Assembly (NCBI RefSeq): GCF_017308975.1
Contig: NZ_JADWPD010000031.1
Coordinates: forward strand, 24,645-88,644
Reading direction: 5' to 3'
Source of the DNA: Amycolatopsis sp. MtRt-6
GTDB taxonomy: Bacteria; Actinomycetota; Actinomycetes; Mycobacteriales; Pseudonocardiaceae
DNA length: 64,000 bases
This document shows, one piece after another, positions 23,632-30,794 of the stretch (the stretch's first letter is position 1; every line of letters begins with the position of its first letter). Below the pieces are notes generated by a model, which was not told the DNA's origin, searched no databases, and worked only from the letters and a program-made list of their open reading frames with translations. A program made the position numbers and the translations under genes.

Positions 23632-24960
23632 GTGATCAAGTTCGTCCCGGAACCGCACCTGCTGGACTCACCCCGCGGCCGTGACTGGCCGCGGTTGCCC
23701 GCCCCGCCGGCCGCGGACCGCGGCACCCGGCCGGCCGCGACCGCGGAGGTCGTCGTCGTCGGGGCGGGGCCTGCCGGCCTCGCCGTGACGTCGGCGCTGT
23801 GGCACCACGGCGTCCGCGACGTCGTGGTGATCGACCGTGACGGCCGCCCGTGCGGGCGCTTCTTCGACCGGATCGACCGGCTCGGCCAGCGCGTCCTGCG
23901 CTCGCCCTACGAGCACCACCCGGGAGTCGAGGGCTACCGCGACTGCGAGCTGGTCGACTTCGCCCGGCTGCACTGGGCGCGGTTGACCCCGGTCGAGCGC
24001 CGGGAGATCCGGATGTCGCAGGCCGGCCACCGGTCCGTCGTGCCGGTGGACGTCTTCGAGGCCTACTGCGCGCATCTGGCGGCGAGCCACCACGTCGGCG
24101 AGAGGACGTGGCGGGGCGAGGTCCGCGAGGTGCTGCCCGCCGCCGACGCGGTCACGGTGCACGCCGGCGCCTTCACCGTCACCGCCCGCCACGTCGTGCT
24201 CTGCCTCGGCGAGGAACGGCGCCCCGCGCCGGATTCGTGGTGGGGCGGCGGCCCGACACCCCCCGGGACCTCGTACTGGGACGAGCCCGTGCCGGACGGC
24301 GGGCGGCAGATCGTCGTCGGGGCCGGGCTGACGGCCGCGCACCTGATCACCAACGCGCTTTCGGCCGGGCGGGAGGTGCGCTGGGTGCTGCGCGACCCCG
24401 GCGAGCGGTACCAGTGCGCCGACGTCAACTCGACGTTCTTCCGCCCGGAGGGCCGCAAGCGGTTCGACAGCGTCGGCTGGGCCGACCGGCTCGCCCTGAT
24501 GAACCAGTTCCGCCGGGCGTCGATCATGTTCGAGTTCCAGCCGTTGCTCCGGCAAGCCGAAGCGGACGGCCGGCTGGTCGTCCACCGCGGCGAAACCGTG
24601 GCCCGGATCGCGACCGGCATCGGCGGGACGGTGACGGTGCGCCTCGCGAGCGGCCGCCGGATCGCCGCCGACCACGCCGTCCTGGCGCTGGGCACGGCAC
24701 CGTCGATCGGCGACGGCCTCCTGCCCGCCGAACTGGTCGGCGAGCGCGACGGGTGGCCGGCCCTGGACGAGCGCACCCTGGTCTTCGAGCGCGCACCCCG
24801 CGTCTCGGCGGTCGGCGCCGCCACGGCGATGGTCCTCGGCCCGGCGGCCCGGAACATCGACGGGCACCGCGTGGCGACGACCCGGGCGGCCGCGGCCATC
24901 GCGGCCGCCGTCCGCGAGGAAAGCCCCGTCCGGACGCTCCGGGAGGCCGTCGGTGTCTGA
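23632..24960 (+). CDS. FAD/NAD(P)-dependent oxidoreductase, flavin-monooxygenase-like
   Basis: A 442-aa two-Rossmann flavoprotein. After a ~38-residue Pro/Arg-rich leader come the FAD motif GAGPAG (residues 44-49) and, near residue 227, a second NAD(P) motif (IVVGAGLTAAHLITNAL). The pattern FFRPEGRKRFDSV and VLALGTAPSIGDG resembles lysine/ornithine N-hydroxylases and class B flavin monooxygenases, though the exact subfamily is unclear. GTG 23632 follows GAGGGGA. The stop overlaps the next start. In this module it is the only obvious enzyme besides the AhpD-like protein, and may oxidise the enediyne or a peptide. Confidence 0.8.
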   Translation: MIKFVPEPHLLDSPRGRDWPRLPAPPAADRGTRPAATAEVVVVGAGPAGLAVTSALWHHGVRDVVVIDRDGRPCGRFFDRIDRLGQRVLRSPYEHHPGVEGYRDCELVDFARLHWARLTPVERREIRMSQAGHRSVVPVDVFEAYCAHLAASHHVGERTWRGEVREVLPAADAVTVHAGAFTVTARHVVLCLGEERRPAPDSWWGGGPTPPGTSYWDEPVPDGGRQIVVGAGLTAAHLITNALSAGREVRWVLRDPGERYQCADVNSTFFRPEGRKRFDSVGWADRLALMNQFRRASIMFEFQPLLRQAEADGRLVVHRGETVARIATGIGGTVTVRLASGRRIAADHAVLALGTAPSIGDGLLPAELVGERDGWPALDERTLVFERAPRVSAVGAATAMVLGPAARNIDGHRVATTRAAAAIAAAVREESPVRTLREAVGV

Positions 24961-25423
24961 GCCCGCCGACAGCCGGTTCGCCCGGCCCGACGACAGCCGG
25001 TTCGCCCTGCCCGACGTCGACGCGCCCGCCGACGTCGAGGTCGGCATCATCCTGCTCGGCCTCGACCCCGACCGCCTGCTCGGCGGGCTGGGCCTGGCGC
25101 GGATCGCCGACGATCCGGCGCTGGTCACCCAGCTGGTCGACCAGGTGCGCCACGGGGGCAGCAGTTTCGACCTGCCGGGCCTGGTCGCCCTCGGCCGGGC
25201 CCATTGGCTTTCGGTGCGCTCCGCCCTCGACGAGCCGGCGGCGGACACCCCGGGCTCGCTCCGCCAGGAGTGGGTCAAGACCGCCGCGCGCGTCGCCGCC
25301 GTCGCGCCGGGCGCGGGGCACGCTTCGATCGCGTACCTGACCGCGTGCGTGCTGCGCCGCGCGGACGTCGATCCCCGCGCCGACGCACCATCGAACGGAA
25401 AGGACCCGCGATGTCCTACCTGA
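24953..25423 (+). CDS. Unrecognised 156-aa protein between FAD enzyme and AhpD-like protein
   Basis: GTG 24953 lies inside the end of the FAD-enzyme gene, and the stop at 25423 lies 13 bases inside the AhpD-like gene, so the three are tightly coupled. The first residues contain a short duplicated motif (DSRFARPD, then DSRFALPD). The rest is helical and Leu/Ala-rich (IILLGLDPDRLLGGLGLARI, WVKTAARVAAVAP). No known domain. Its coupling suggests it forms a complex with one of its neighbours. Confidence 0.68.
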   Translation: MSEPADSRFARPDDSRFALPDVDAPADVEVGIILLGLDPDRLLGGLGLARIADDPALVTQLVDQVRHGGSSFDLPGLVALGRAHWLSVRSALDEPAADTPGSLRQEWVKTAARVAAVAPGAGHASIAYLTACVLRRADVDPRADAPSNGKDPRCPT

Positions 25424-25962
25424 AGTCCCTGCCGGCCGAGACGACCCTGCTCCAGGTGTTCCAGGCCTATCCCGAGCCGGCCCGGCACCTGCTGGCCTTC
25501 CACGAGCTGGTGCTGCGCGGCGAGTCCCCGTTCACGCCGGGCGAGCGTGAGCTGATCGCGGCCTACGTGTCCGGCCTGAACAGCTGCGACTACTGCCACG
25601 GCATCCACACCGTCACCGCCGAGGCGTTCGGCATCCCGGAGGGCACGCTGGCGGCGGCACTCGCCGACCTCGAGTCCGCTCCGGTGGACGCCCGCCTCAA
25701 GCCGGTGCTCGCCTACGTGGGCAAGCTGACGAGGACGCCGTCGAAAATGACCGACGCGGACGCCGAAGCGGTCTTCGCGGCCGGCTGGGACGAGCGCGCG
25801 CTCCACGACGCCGTCCTGGTCTGCGCCCTGTTCAACTTCATGAACCGGATGGTCGAGGGACTCGGCATCCGCGCCGCCGAGGGCTACACGACGACCTCGG
25901 GCGAGAGGCTGAAGAACGCGGGCTACGCGGGTCTGGCGGAGTTGCTCGACGCACCGGCCTGA
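25411..25962 (+). CDS. AhpD-like peroxidase-related protein (carboxymuconolactone decarboxylase family)
   Basis: A 183-aa protein with the complete AhpD-like signature: Cys59-Asp-Tyr-Cys62-His in NSCDYCHGIH, preceded by FTPGERELIAAYVSGL and followed by VLVCALFNFMNRMVEGLG. This is the peroxidase-related type that forms helical oligomers and uses the CxxC pair. ATG 25411 follows GGAAAGGA; the frame is open further upstream. It closes the module and is followed by a strong hairpin. Peroxide or radical detoxification around an enediyne is a reasonable guess; thiol redox chemistry on another substrate is the alternative. Confidence 0.86.
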   Translation: MSYLKSLPAETTLLQVFQAYPEPARHLLAFHELVLRGESPFTPGERELIAAYVSGLNSCDYCHGIHTVTAEAFGIPEGTLAAALADLESAPVDARLKPVLAYVGKLTRTPSKMTDADAEAVFAAGWDERALHDAVLVCALFNFMNRMVEGLGIRAAEGYTTTSGERLKNAGYAGLAELLDAPA

Positions 25963-25968
25963 CCGGGC

Positions 25969-25996
25969 GCGGGCCGGGCTCACGAGCCCGGCCCGC
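25969..25996. terminator. Strong hairpin terminator at the right end of the cluster's plus-strand genes
   Basis: GGGCCGGGCT-CACG-AGCCCGGCCC forms a perfect 10-bp stem with a 4-base loop, extended by two further pairs. It lies seven bases after the AhpD-like stop and just before the end of the convergent pseudogene, so it could stop transcription from both sides. Confidence 0.75.
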
Positions 25997-26003
25997 CCGC
26001 TCG

Positions 26004-26340
26004 TCAGGTGTTGAGAACGGCTTCGATGTCCAGCGTGATGTCGACCTTGTCGCCCGTATCTTCGTGTTCTGGCCGGTCCGGAACCAGTCGGCCGAGCGCA
26101 GGTGGTCGTCACGCATCTTGAGGCCGGTGTCGACCGAAGCCAGGTCGATGTCGGCGGGGACGGTCGACCGGGCCGGGTCGTCGGCGGTCACGATCTGCGC
26201 GGTGAATTCGGTGAACTGCCGCGCACCTTGCTCATCAGGTGCCGGACGGAGAACCCCACCGCGGAGTGGAAGTGGTCGACGGTCCACGTGCCGGCGATCC
26301 ACTCCGGAACCGCCGCCGGATCCACCGTGGCCTCGCTTAT
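26004..26340 (-). pseudogene. YceI-family protein, decayed (start ATA, frameshift, internal deletion)
   Basis: Read on the minus strand, SEATVDP, then GTWTVDHFHSAVGFSVRHLM, is a good YceI N-terminus. The frame then breaks near 26217-26224 (one base missing), and a second frame gives QFTEFTAQIVTADDPARST, then DIDLASVDTG and DDHLRSADWF. Near 26060-26070 the sequence jumps to the family's last strand, GDKVDITLDIEAVLNT, losing roughly 70 residues. The codon at the expected start is ATA although GGGGAGG is well placed before it. With three separate lesions it cannot make a YceI protein. YceI proteins bind isoprenoid-type lipids in a lipocalin-like barrel. Confidence 0.85.
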
Positions 26341-26437
26341 GAAAGTCCTCCCCGTGCGCTAGTGGTGCCTCTCAGCCGGCCTTGACACCGTCCTCCACCG
26401 GAGGGCACCTTCGCCCGTGCTCTGTTCCGGCGGGTAT

Positions 26438-27559
26438 TCATCGGCCCAGAGCCTCCAGATTGGCGACGACATCGAGAGGTGAGAGCTGCGCCGCCATCTC
26501 GCGGGCGACGGCCGCGGCAGCCGTGGCGAACGCGGGCGTGCCGAGCAGTTCTTCGCAATGCGCGGCCACGGCTCTCGGGGTGACTTCGTCGGGCAGCATC
26601 CTGATCCCCGCCCCGGCCTTGGCGACCGCGTCCGCGTTCTCGAACTGGTCGTCGAACTGCGGCAGCGCCAGTTGTGGCACACCGGCGGAGAAGGCGGTCA
26701 GCGTGGTGCCCTGGCCGCCGTGCTGGATCAGCACATCGCAGGCGCCGAGCACCTGGTGCAGCGGCATCCGGCCGGCCTGGCTGACGTTCTCCGGCAAGGG
26801 ACCCCAGGAGGCTATGGCCCGCTCGTCGACCGCGATCACCACGTCGACGTCCAGCCGCCCGAGCTCCCGCACGACGGCCAGCATTTTCCCGTGCAGGTCG
26901 GGAATTCCGAAAAGCGGAACCAGTGTGCCGAGCGTCAGGCAGATCCTGGGTTTCGTGCGCGGCGCCAGCACCCAGTCGGGAACGTCCGCGGTGCCGTTGT
27001 AGGACACGTGCCGGAAGCTCAGCTGGCCCGTCGCGTGCGGCAGGCGCAGGCTGGGGGGCCACGGGCTCAGCGACAGAGCGGGCTCCGGAAGGGTGAGTCC
27101 CGCCGCGACCGGCGAGCCGGCGAGCACCTCGACCGCGCCCGCACGGTACTCCGGCAGTTCGGCCACGCCCCACCGCACGTCGGCCAACGGTGTTCCGTGC
27201 GCGGCCGCGGCGAGCGGGCCGGCGAACTCGGCGCGCTCGCTCAGCACGACATCGGGCCGCCATGCGTCCACAATGGACATCATCCGCGGCAGCGTGGCGG
27301 CAGCGATCCGCCCGAACACCCGGCCGTGCACGTGCCGCCGCTGTTCGATCGGGTGTGTGGACAGGTCCGGGCCCAGCTCGACGAAGTCCATCGGCGGCCC
27401 GCTCGACACCGCGGGCAGCCCGGACCGCAGAACCGTGTCGACGAAGTTTTCCGGGACGGCGACCAGCACCTCGTGCCCCGCCGCCCGGCAGGCCCAGGCG
27501 AGTGGCACCAGCGGGAAGAAGTGCCCGAGCAGCGGCTCGGTGGTGAACAGGATCCGAAT
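26438..27559 (-). CDS. Glycosyltransferase (GT1, macrolide/enediyne type); no standard start codon at the natural N-terminus
   Basis: If begun at position 27559 the protein is 373 aa, a normal length: IRILFTTEPLLGHFFPLVPL is the first strand and loop of GT1 enzymes. That codon is ATT, with GGAG six bases before it and no ATG, GTG or TTG nearby in frame. The first ordinary start is GTG 27508 (356 aa), which would remove the first strand of the acceptor domain. The C-terminal sugar-nucleotide site is intact (IQHGGQGTTLTAFSAGVPQL, PQFDDQFENADAV). The family glycosylates polyketides such as macrolides and calicheamicin with deoxysugars. With decayed genes on both sides, the enzyme may have lost its start by mutation; rare ATT initiation remains possible. 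Confidence 0.78.
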   Translation of the reverse strand: MRILFTTEPLLGHFFPLVPLAWACRAAGHEVLVAVPENFVDTVLRSGLPAVSSGPPMDFVELGPDLSTHPIEQRRHVHGRVFGRIAAATLPRMMSIVDAWRPDVVLSERAEFAGPLAAAAHGTPLADVRWGVAELPEYRAGAVEVLAGSPVAAGLTLPEPALSLSPWPPSLRLPHATGQLSFRHVSYNGTADVPDWVLAPRTKPRICLTLGTLVPLFGIPDLHGKMLAVVRELGRLDVDVVIAVDERAIASWGPLPENVSQAGRMPLHQVLGACDVLIQHGGQGTTLTAFSAGVPQLALPQFDDQFENADAVAKAGAGIRMLPDEVTPRAVAAHCEELLGTPAFATAAAAVAREMAAQLSPLDVVANLEALGR

Positions 27560-27593
27560 GATTGGCTCCGATCTCGGTAACCGGCAGGCCCGG

Positions 27594-28195
27594 TCAGTGC
27601 CCCAAGGCCACTTCGGCGGCTTTGCACTTGTCGTAGTGCGGAAGCAATCCGCGTTCCCGGGCTTCGGCGAGCGTCGGCGCGACTCGGTCGCGCGCGGACA
27701 GGATCGGTGTGAGGTCCTGCGGCAGCGGAAGTCCGAGCTCGGGGTCCGTCACCGAGAGCGCGAGCTCGTTCTCCGGCACGTACTCCCCGGAAAACAGGTA
27801 GGACATCACGGTGTCGTCCTGCAACGCGATGAACGCGTGGCCGACGCCGACCGGGAAGCAGACCGCACGGAAGTGCTCTTGATCGACCACCACGGCGTCC
27901 CAGTTGCCGAAGGTCGGTGAATCGACGCGGATGTCCACGACGACATCGATCGCCGATCCCCGGGGGCAGTAGAGGTTTTGGCACAGCCGGGCGGCGTCGC
28001 CGTGAAGTGCACACCCCGGACCACGCCCCGGCGCGACCGGCTGTGACTGGTCTGGGCCACGCTGAAGAGCCGCCGACCGGTGGCCGGCCGGAACGGCGTC
28101 TCCTGGAACGGCGAGACGAAGAGGCCGCGATCGTCTGAACTCGGGTTCGGCGTGATTCCCAGGGCACCTTCGACGGAAAGCTCACGTATCTGCAT
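27594..28195 (-). pseudogene. dTDP-4-keto-6-deoxysugar 3,5-epimerase (RmlC-like), one-base frameshift
   Basis: The first part, MQIRELSVEGALGITPNPSSDD through GVVRGVHFTATPPGCAK, is in one frame, and NLYCPRGSAIDVVVDIRVD through PHYDKCKAAEVALGH is in another. Joined, they give a ~200-aa RmlC cupin with the usual order, including VGVGHAFIAL. The break is at a run of four T's (27976-27979, AAAA on the coding strand), and one extra base restores the frame. The total length of 602 bases also fits one missing base. The enzyme would make the sugar donor for the adjacent glycosyltransferase. A homopolymer base-call error is the alternative. No other deoxysugar genes are in the window. Confidence 0.82.
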
Positions 28196-28401
28196 CGCTG
28201 TCCCCGCTCAAGAGTGACTCCCACGATGTTCGGACTGCGCCTGGATTCACCGCAGCAAGCGTGGCACCGGCACAACCGGGCCGGCGTCTTCAGCCATGCT
28301 GTTCGCCGCCGGACGATGGCGGGTGGCGCTTCGCGCGCGGTGTCACCGGACCGCTGTCCTTGTGGAGACAAGACCGCCGGGCTCCGGTGGTCCGGTACTC
28401 T

Positions 28402-28455
28402 TGCCCGCCCTGCCCGCCCTGCCCGCCCTGCCCGCCCTGCCCGCCCTGCCCGCTC
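28402..28455 (+). repeat. Six tandem 9-bp units TGCCCGCCC
   Basis: Five perfect copies of TGCCCGCCC followed by one with a single change. It lies in the non-coding stretch between the epimerase pseudogene and the small gene ending at 28463; 28196-28401 shows nothing else convincing. Confidence 0.9.
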
Positions 28456-28462
28456 GCCGGCG

Positions 28463-28678
28463 TCAAGCCGCGTCCGATGTGGAGGGCGGGTGCTCCGTTG
28501 GCTCTTCGGGCGTTCGGGGCGGTGGTTCCGGAGTGGGGCGGGCACGGTCGGCGAGGTGGCTGAGCTTGGTCAAGTGGCGTTGGACCAGCCCGGCGCGGCG
28601 GGCTTCGTCGAGCGCTGTCCGGGTGATGGTGTTCTGCCGTCGTCGGCGGTGACGACCGCCGGGTGCTTCCTGGTGCAC
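28463..28678 (-). CDS. Small basic protein, 71 aa, unrecognised
   Basis: GTG 28676-28678 on the minus strand is preceded by GGAAAGGAG with good spacing. The product begins with an Arg/His-rich stretch (GGRHRRRRQNT), has one likely helix (TALDEARRAGLVQRHLTKL) and a Pro/Glu/Thr-rich tail. No family recognised. Only the ribosome site and the codon pattern support it, so it is a moderate call. The DNA from 28679 to 28960 shows no gene. Confidence 0.45.
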   Translation of the reverse strand: MHQEAPGGRHRRRRQNTITRTALDEARRAGLVQRHLTKLSHLADRARPTPEPPPRTPEEPTEHPPSTSDAA

Positions 28679-28960
28679 TGTGGGTCTCCTTTCCGTTCGG
28701 TGCTTCACTCGATCGTGGGGTGCGTGCGCGCACCGAAGCCGCGGTCGATCGGTCAGGTAACAAGGTTGTTTCGGGAAGAACTCGTTCGGGACCCACTGGG
28801 CCACCTGGGCGCTTACGCGGTGCGACTTCCGGAGTCCTGCACGCGAGAGGGGACGAGACGCGGGACCGTCCACAGTGGGAGTACGGCCGAGGCGACGAGT
28901 GTGGGCCCGATCACTGGCCCGGGGCACGCCGTGCGCTGCTGCGCACGGCGTCTTCCCTGG

Positions 28961-29037
28961 TGGCGCCCCCGGCAGGACTCGAACCTGCGACCTAGAGATT
29001 AGAAGGCTCTTGCTCTATCCAGCTGAGCTACGAGGGC
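28961..29037 (-). tRNA. tRNA-Arg (anticodon UCU)
   Basis: On the minus strand a full cloverleaf is visible: acceptor GCCCTCG pairs with CGGGGGC, D-arm GCTCAGCTGGATAGAGC, anticodon loop CTTCTAA (UCU, decoding AGA), T-arm GCAGGTTCGAATCCTGC, and an encoded CCA end. The lowest pair of the anticodon stem looks mismatched (C opposite T). The gene lies ~770 bp outside the cluster's epimerase pseudogene; tRNA genes are common insertion sites. Confidence 0.93.
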
Positions 29038-29234
29038 CCGCGCCGACGGCCGCTGCCGGTGACCCGGCACTGGCAGCTTAGTCGTCGCCACCCACTCGAT
29101 CGTTCGACACCGGCGAATCGTTTCAGGTCTCGTTCGACGTAATTGGGGAGCTTCGCGCGCGCAGTGGTGATCGGACCCCCTCCTGTGTCCGGGGAAGTGC
29201 TGAGCGTGACCGAGCGGGCTTTTCCGCGCGGCCG

Positions 29235-29277
29235 GAACCTGTAATCTGGCCATCAGAAGGCTCTTGCTGTGTCCAGC
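29235..29277 (-). pseudogene. Diverged partial copy of tRNA-Arg(UCU)
   Basis: This 43-base stretch aligns without gaps to the D-arm to T-arm part of the adjacent tRNA (28981-29023) with 34 identities, including a perfect 14-base block covering the anticodon region (AGAAGGCTCTTGCT). The acceptor stem is absent. It looks like a scar from recombination or insertion at the tRNA. Confidence 0.65.
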
Positions 29278-29800
29278 CAGAACCCTGCTCGCCCGCTCGA
29301 CCCGCGGCCGGGCAGGCAGCGCCGTGGGCTTCTGCGCACCGCTGCTTGCCCGGAGCAGCGGGCGGCGAGCCCGGTTGCCGGCCCCCTTTCTGCTGGGAAA
29401 TCGTGTGCAGGAGGCTCCTGCCTGCAGGAACGTCGGGGGCGACCACCTCGGCCGCCTGGCGTTCGGCCGCTGGGCGCGGTCGACCTGGGGGTTGCCGAGC
29501 GGTTGGGGGGCCGTCGGGGTCTTGGCGAATGGTGGTTCGGTCTCGGGCGTCGTTGGCGGGTGCGTACCGGACGGGTGCCCGGCCGCTGGGGTGGTCGGTT
29601 TTGTGGCTGCCGCGGGTCCGGCTGTGGTGAGCGGTGGCTCGTCGGGTCGCTGGGCGCGGACGGTGAGTCGTGCCACGGTGCGGGCGCCGGGCGGCTGCCC
29701 GGTCCCCGGCGGGCGGCCTGCTGGAGTTCGCCCCCCGGTCGGCTGAAAGCGCCACCCGAGAACTCCAGCAGACCTCCCGCCCGCCCGGAACAGGCTCCGT

Positions 29801-30030
29801 GCGCCCCGGATGGGCCCGTGTGAGCCCCGGACGGGCCGTATGAGCCCCGGATGGGCCGTATGAGCCCCGGACGGGCCGCGTGAGGCCCGGATGGGGTGCG
29901 TGAGCCCCTGGAAGGGCCTGCCTGGGGCCTCGGATGGGGAGCGTGAGGTTTCGGATCAGGCCGCGTGAAGCCCGGATGGGGCTCGGCGCGCCCCGGATGG
30001 GCTCGTTGCGCCCCAGATCGCTGCGCGAGG
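29801..30030 (+). repeat. Degenerate tandem 20-bp repeats, about ten units
   Basis: The clearest units are at 29821, 29841 and 29861 (TGAGCCCCGGACGGGCCGTA and close variants), with progressively diverged copies on both sides out to about 30030. The whole interval from 29278 to 30241 carries no convincing gene; open frames there have Pro/Arg/Gly-rich composition typical of random GC-rich DNA. Confidence 0.85.
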
Positions 30031-30241
30031 CCCCGGGAAGTGCTCCCGTAGGCCCCGGAGGGGCTCCTGAGGGGTCAGGGGCCCCGGGACAGGTTGCGGG
30101 GAGCCCGTGGGCGCGCCCCGCCGCTGAGGCGCGCCCACGGGGTGGGGCCGCTTCGGGGGAGCGGCCCCGGTCGGGCCCGGCCGCCGCCGCGAGCCGGCTC
30201 TCTCCTGGAGCTGGCGGCTTTGCGGGGCCCGGGTCATCGGG

Positions 30242-30616
30242 TTACTCCCAGATCTGGATGCCGCGGACCAGGAACGGGGCGTTCGGGACGTACGTGCCGC
30301 CACCCGGGTAGGTGACGAAATCGCCCTCGGTCGAGCATTCCTCGTCCTGGTACACCGTGACGTCGCGGGTCATCAAATTGGCGAACGACGACCCGTCGAA
30401 TCCGTCCGGTAGTGGCAGGCATTCCCCGGTATTGGCCGTGCGCAGCTCGAAACGCTGGATTTCGCCGCTGTAGCCGTCGGACGGCCACACGCAGAACTCG
30501 CCCTTGCGGCAGCCCGGATCCGTGCTCGCCTGGGCGGCTCCGACGCTGGTCAGGAGCCCGATCATGGCCAGGACCACGATGTGCGGCAGGCGCGAACGAA
30601 GACGACGTGAAGACAT
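30242..30616 (-). CDS. Secreted peptidase-inhibitor family I36-like protein
   Basis: A 124-aa protein with a signal peptide (basic RRLRSRLP, hydrophobic IVVLAMIGLLTSV, cleavage near AQAS). The mature part has the Cys and aromatic pattern of I36/beta-gamma-crystallin-like small proteins (GCRKGEFCVWPSDGYSGEIQRFELR, then DVTVYQDEECSTEGDFVTYPGG). Such proteins are exported and some inhibit metalloproteases. ATG 30616 follows GGAGGGG. It is a monocistron with a 178-bp upstream region shared with the LacI gene's 3' end. Confidence 0.82.
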   Translation of the reverse strand: MSSRRLRSRLPHIVVLAMIGLLTSVGAAQASTDPGCRKGEFCVWPSDGYSGEIQRFELRTANTGECLPLPDGFDGSSFANLMTRDVTVYQDEECSTEGDFVTYPGGGTYVPNAPFLVRGIQIWE

Positions 30617-30718
30617 GGCGGATTTCCCCTCCGGAATCGCGGCTCTCGCGGAGCCGCGGTGAACGTGTGATTCCAGATTGGCGGTGAAACACGGGTTTGT
30701 CAGCCCGTGATTTTGATT

Positions 30719-30757
30719 CTGTGGACAACTGCCCGGCGATGGAAAGGTTGTCCACAG
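30719..30757. promoter_or_regulatory. 11-bp inverted repeat of DnaA-box-like sequence
   Basis: CTGTGGACAAC (30719-30729) and GTTGTCCACAG (30747-30757) form a perfect inverted repeat with a 17-base spacer. Each arm contains TTGTCCACA, the actinobacterial DnaA box. It lies between the I36 gene start and the LacI gene end. It may be a regulator operator or a DnaA-titrating site. Confidence 0.45.
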
Positions 30758-30794
30758 CCGCCGAGGAAGGTCTTGCGAAACGATGGAGCTGGTG

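Noticed and set aside
28214..29002. Plus-strand frame of 262 codons ending in the tRNA
   Set aside because: It overlaps the tRNA-Arg gene and the 9-bp repeats and has no family features; composition is that of random GC-rich DNA.
29123..29823. Several 150-220-codon frames on both strands between the tRNA and the I36 gene
   Set aside because: Arg/Pro/Gly-rich, mutually overlapping, without ribosome sites or recognisable domains.
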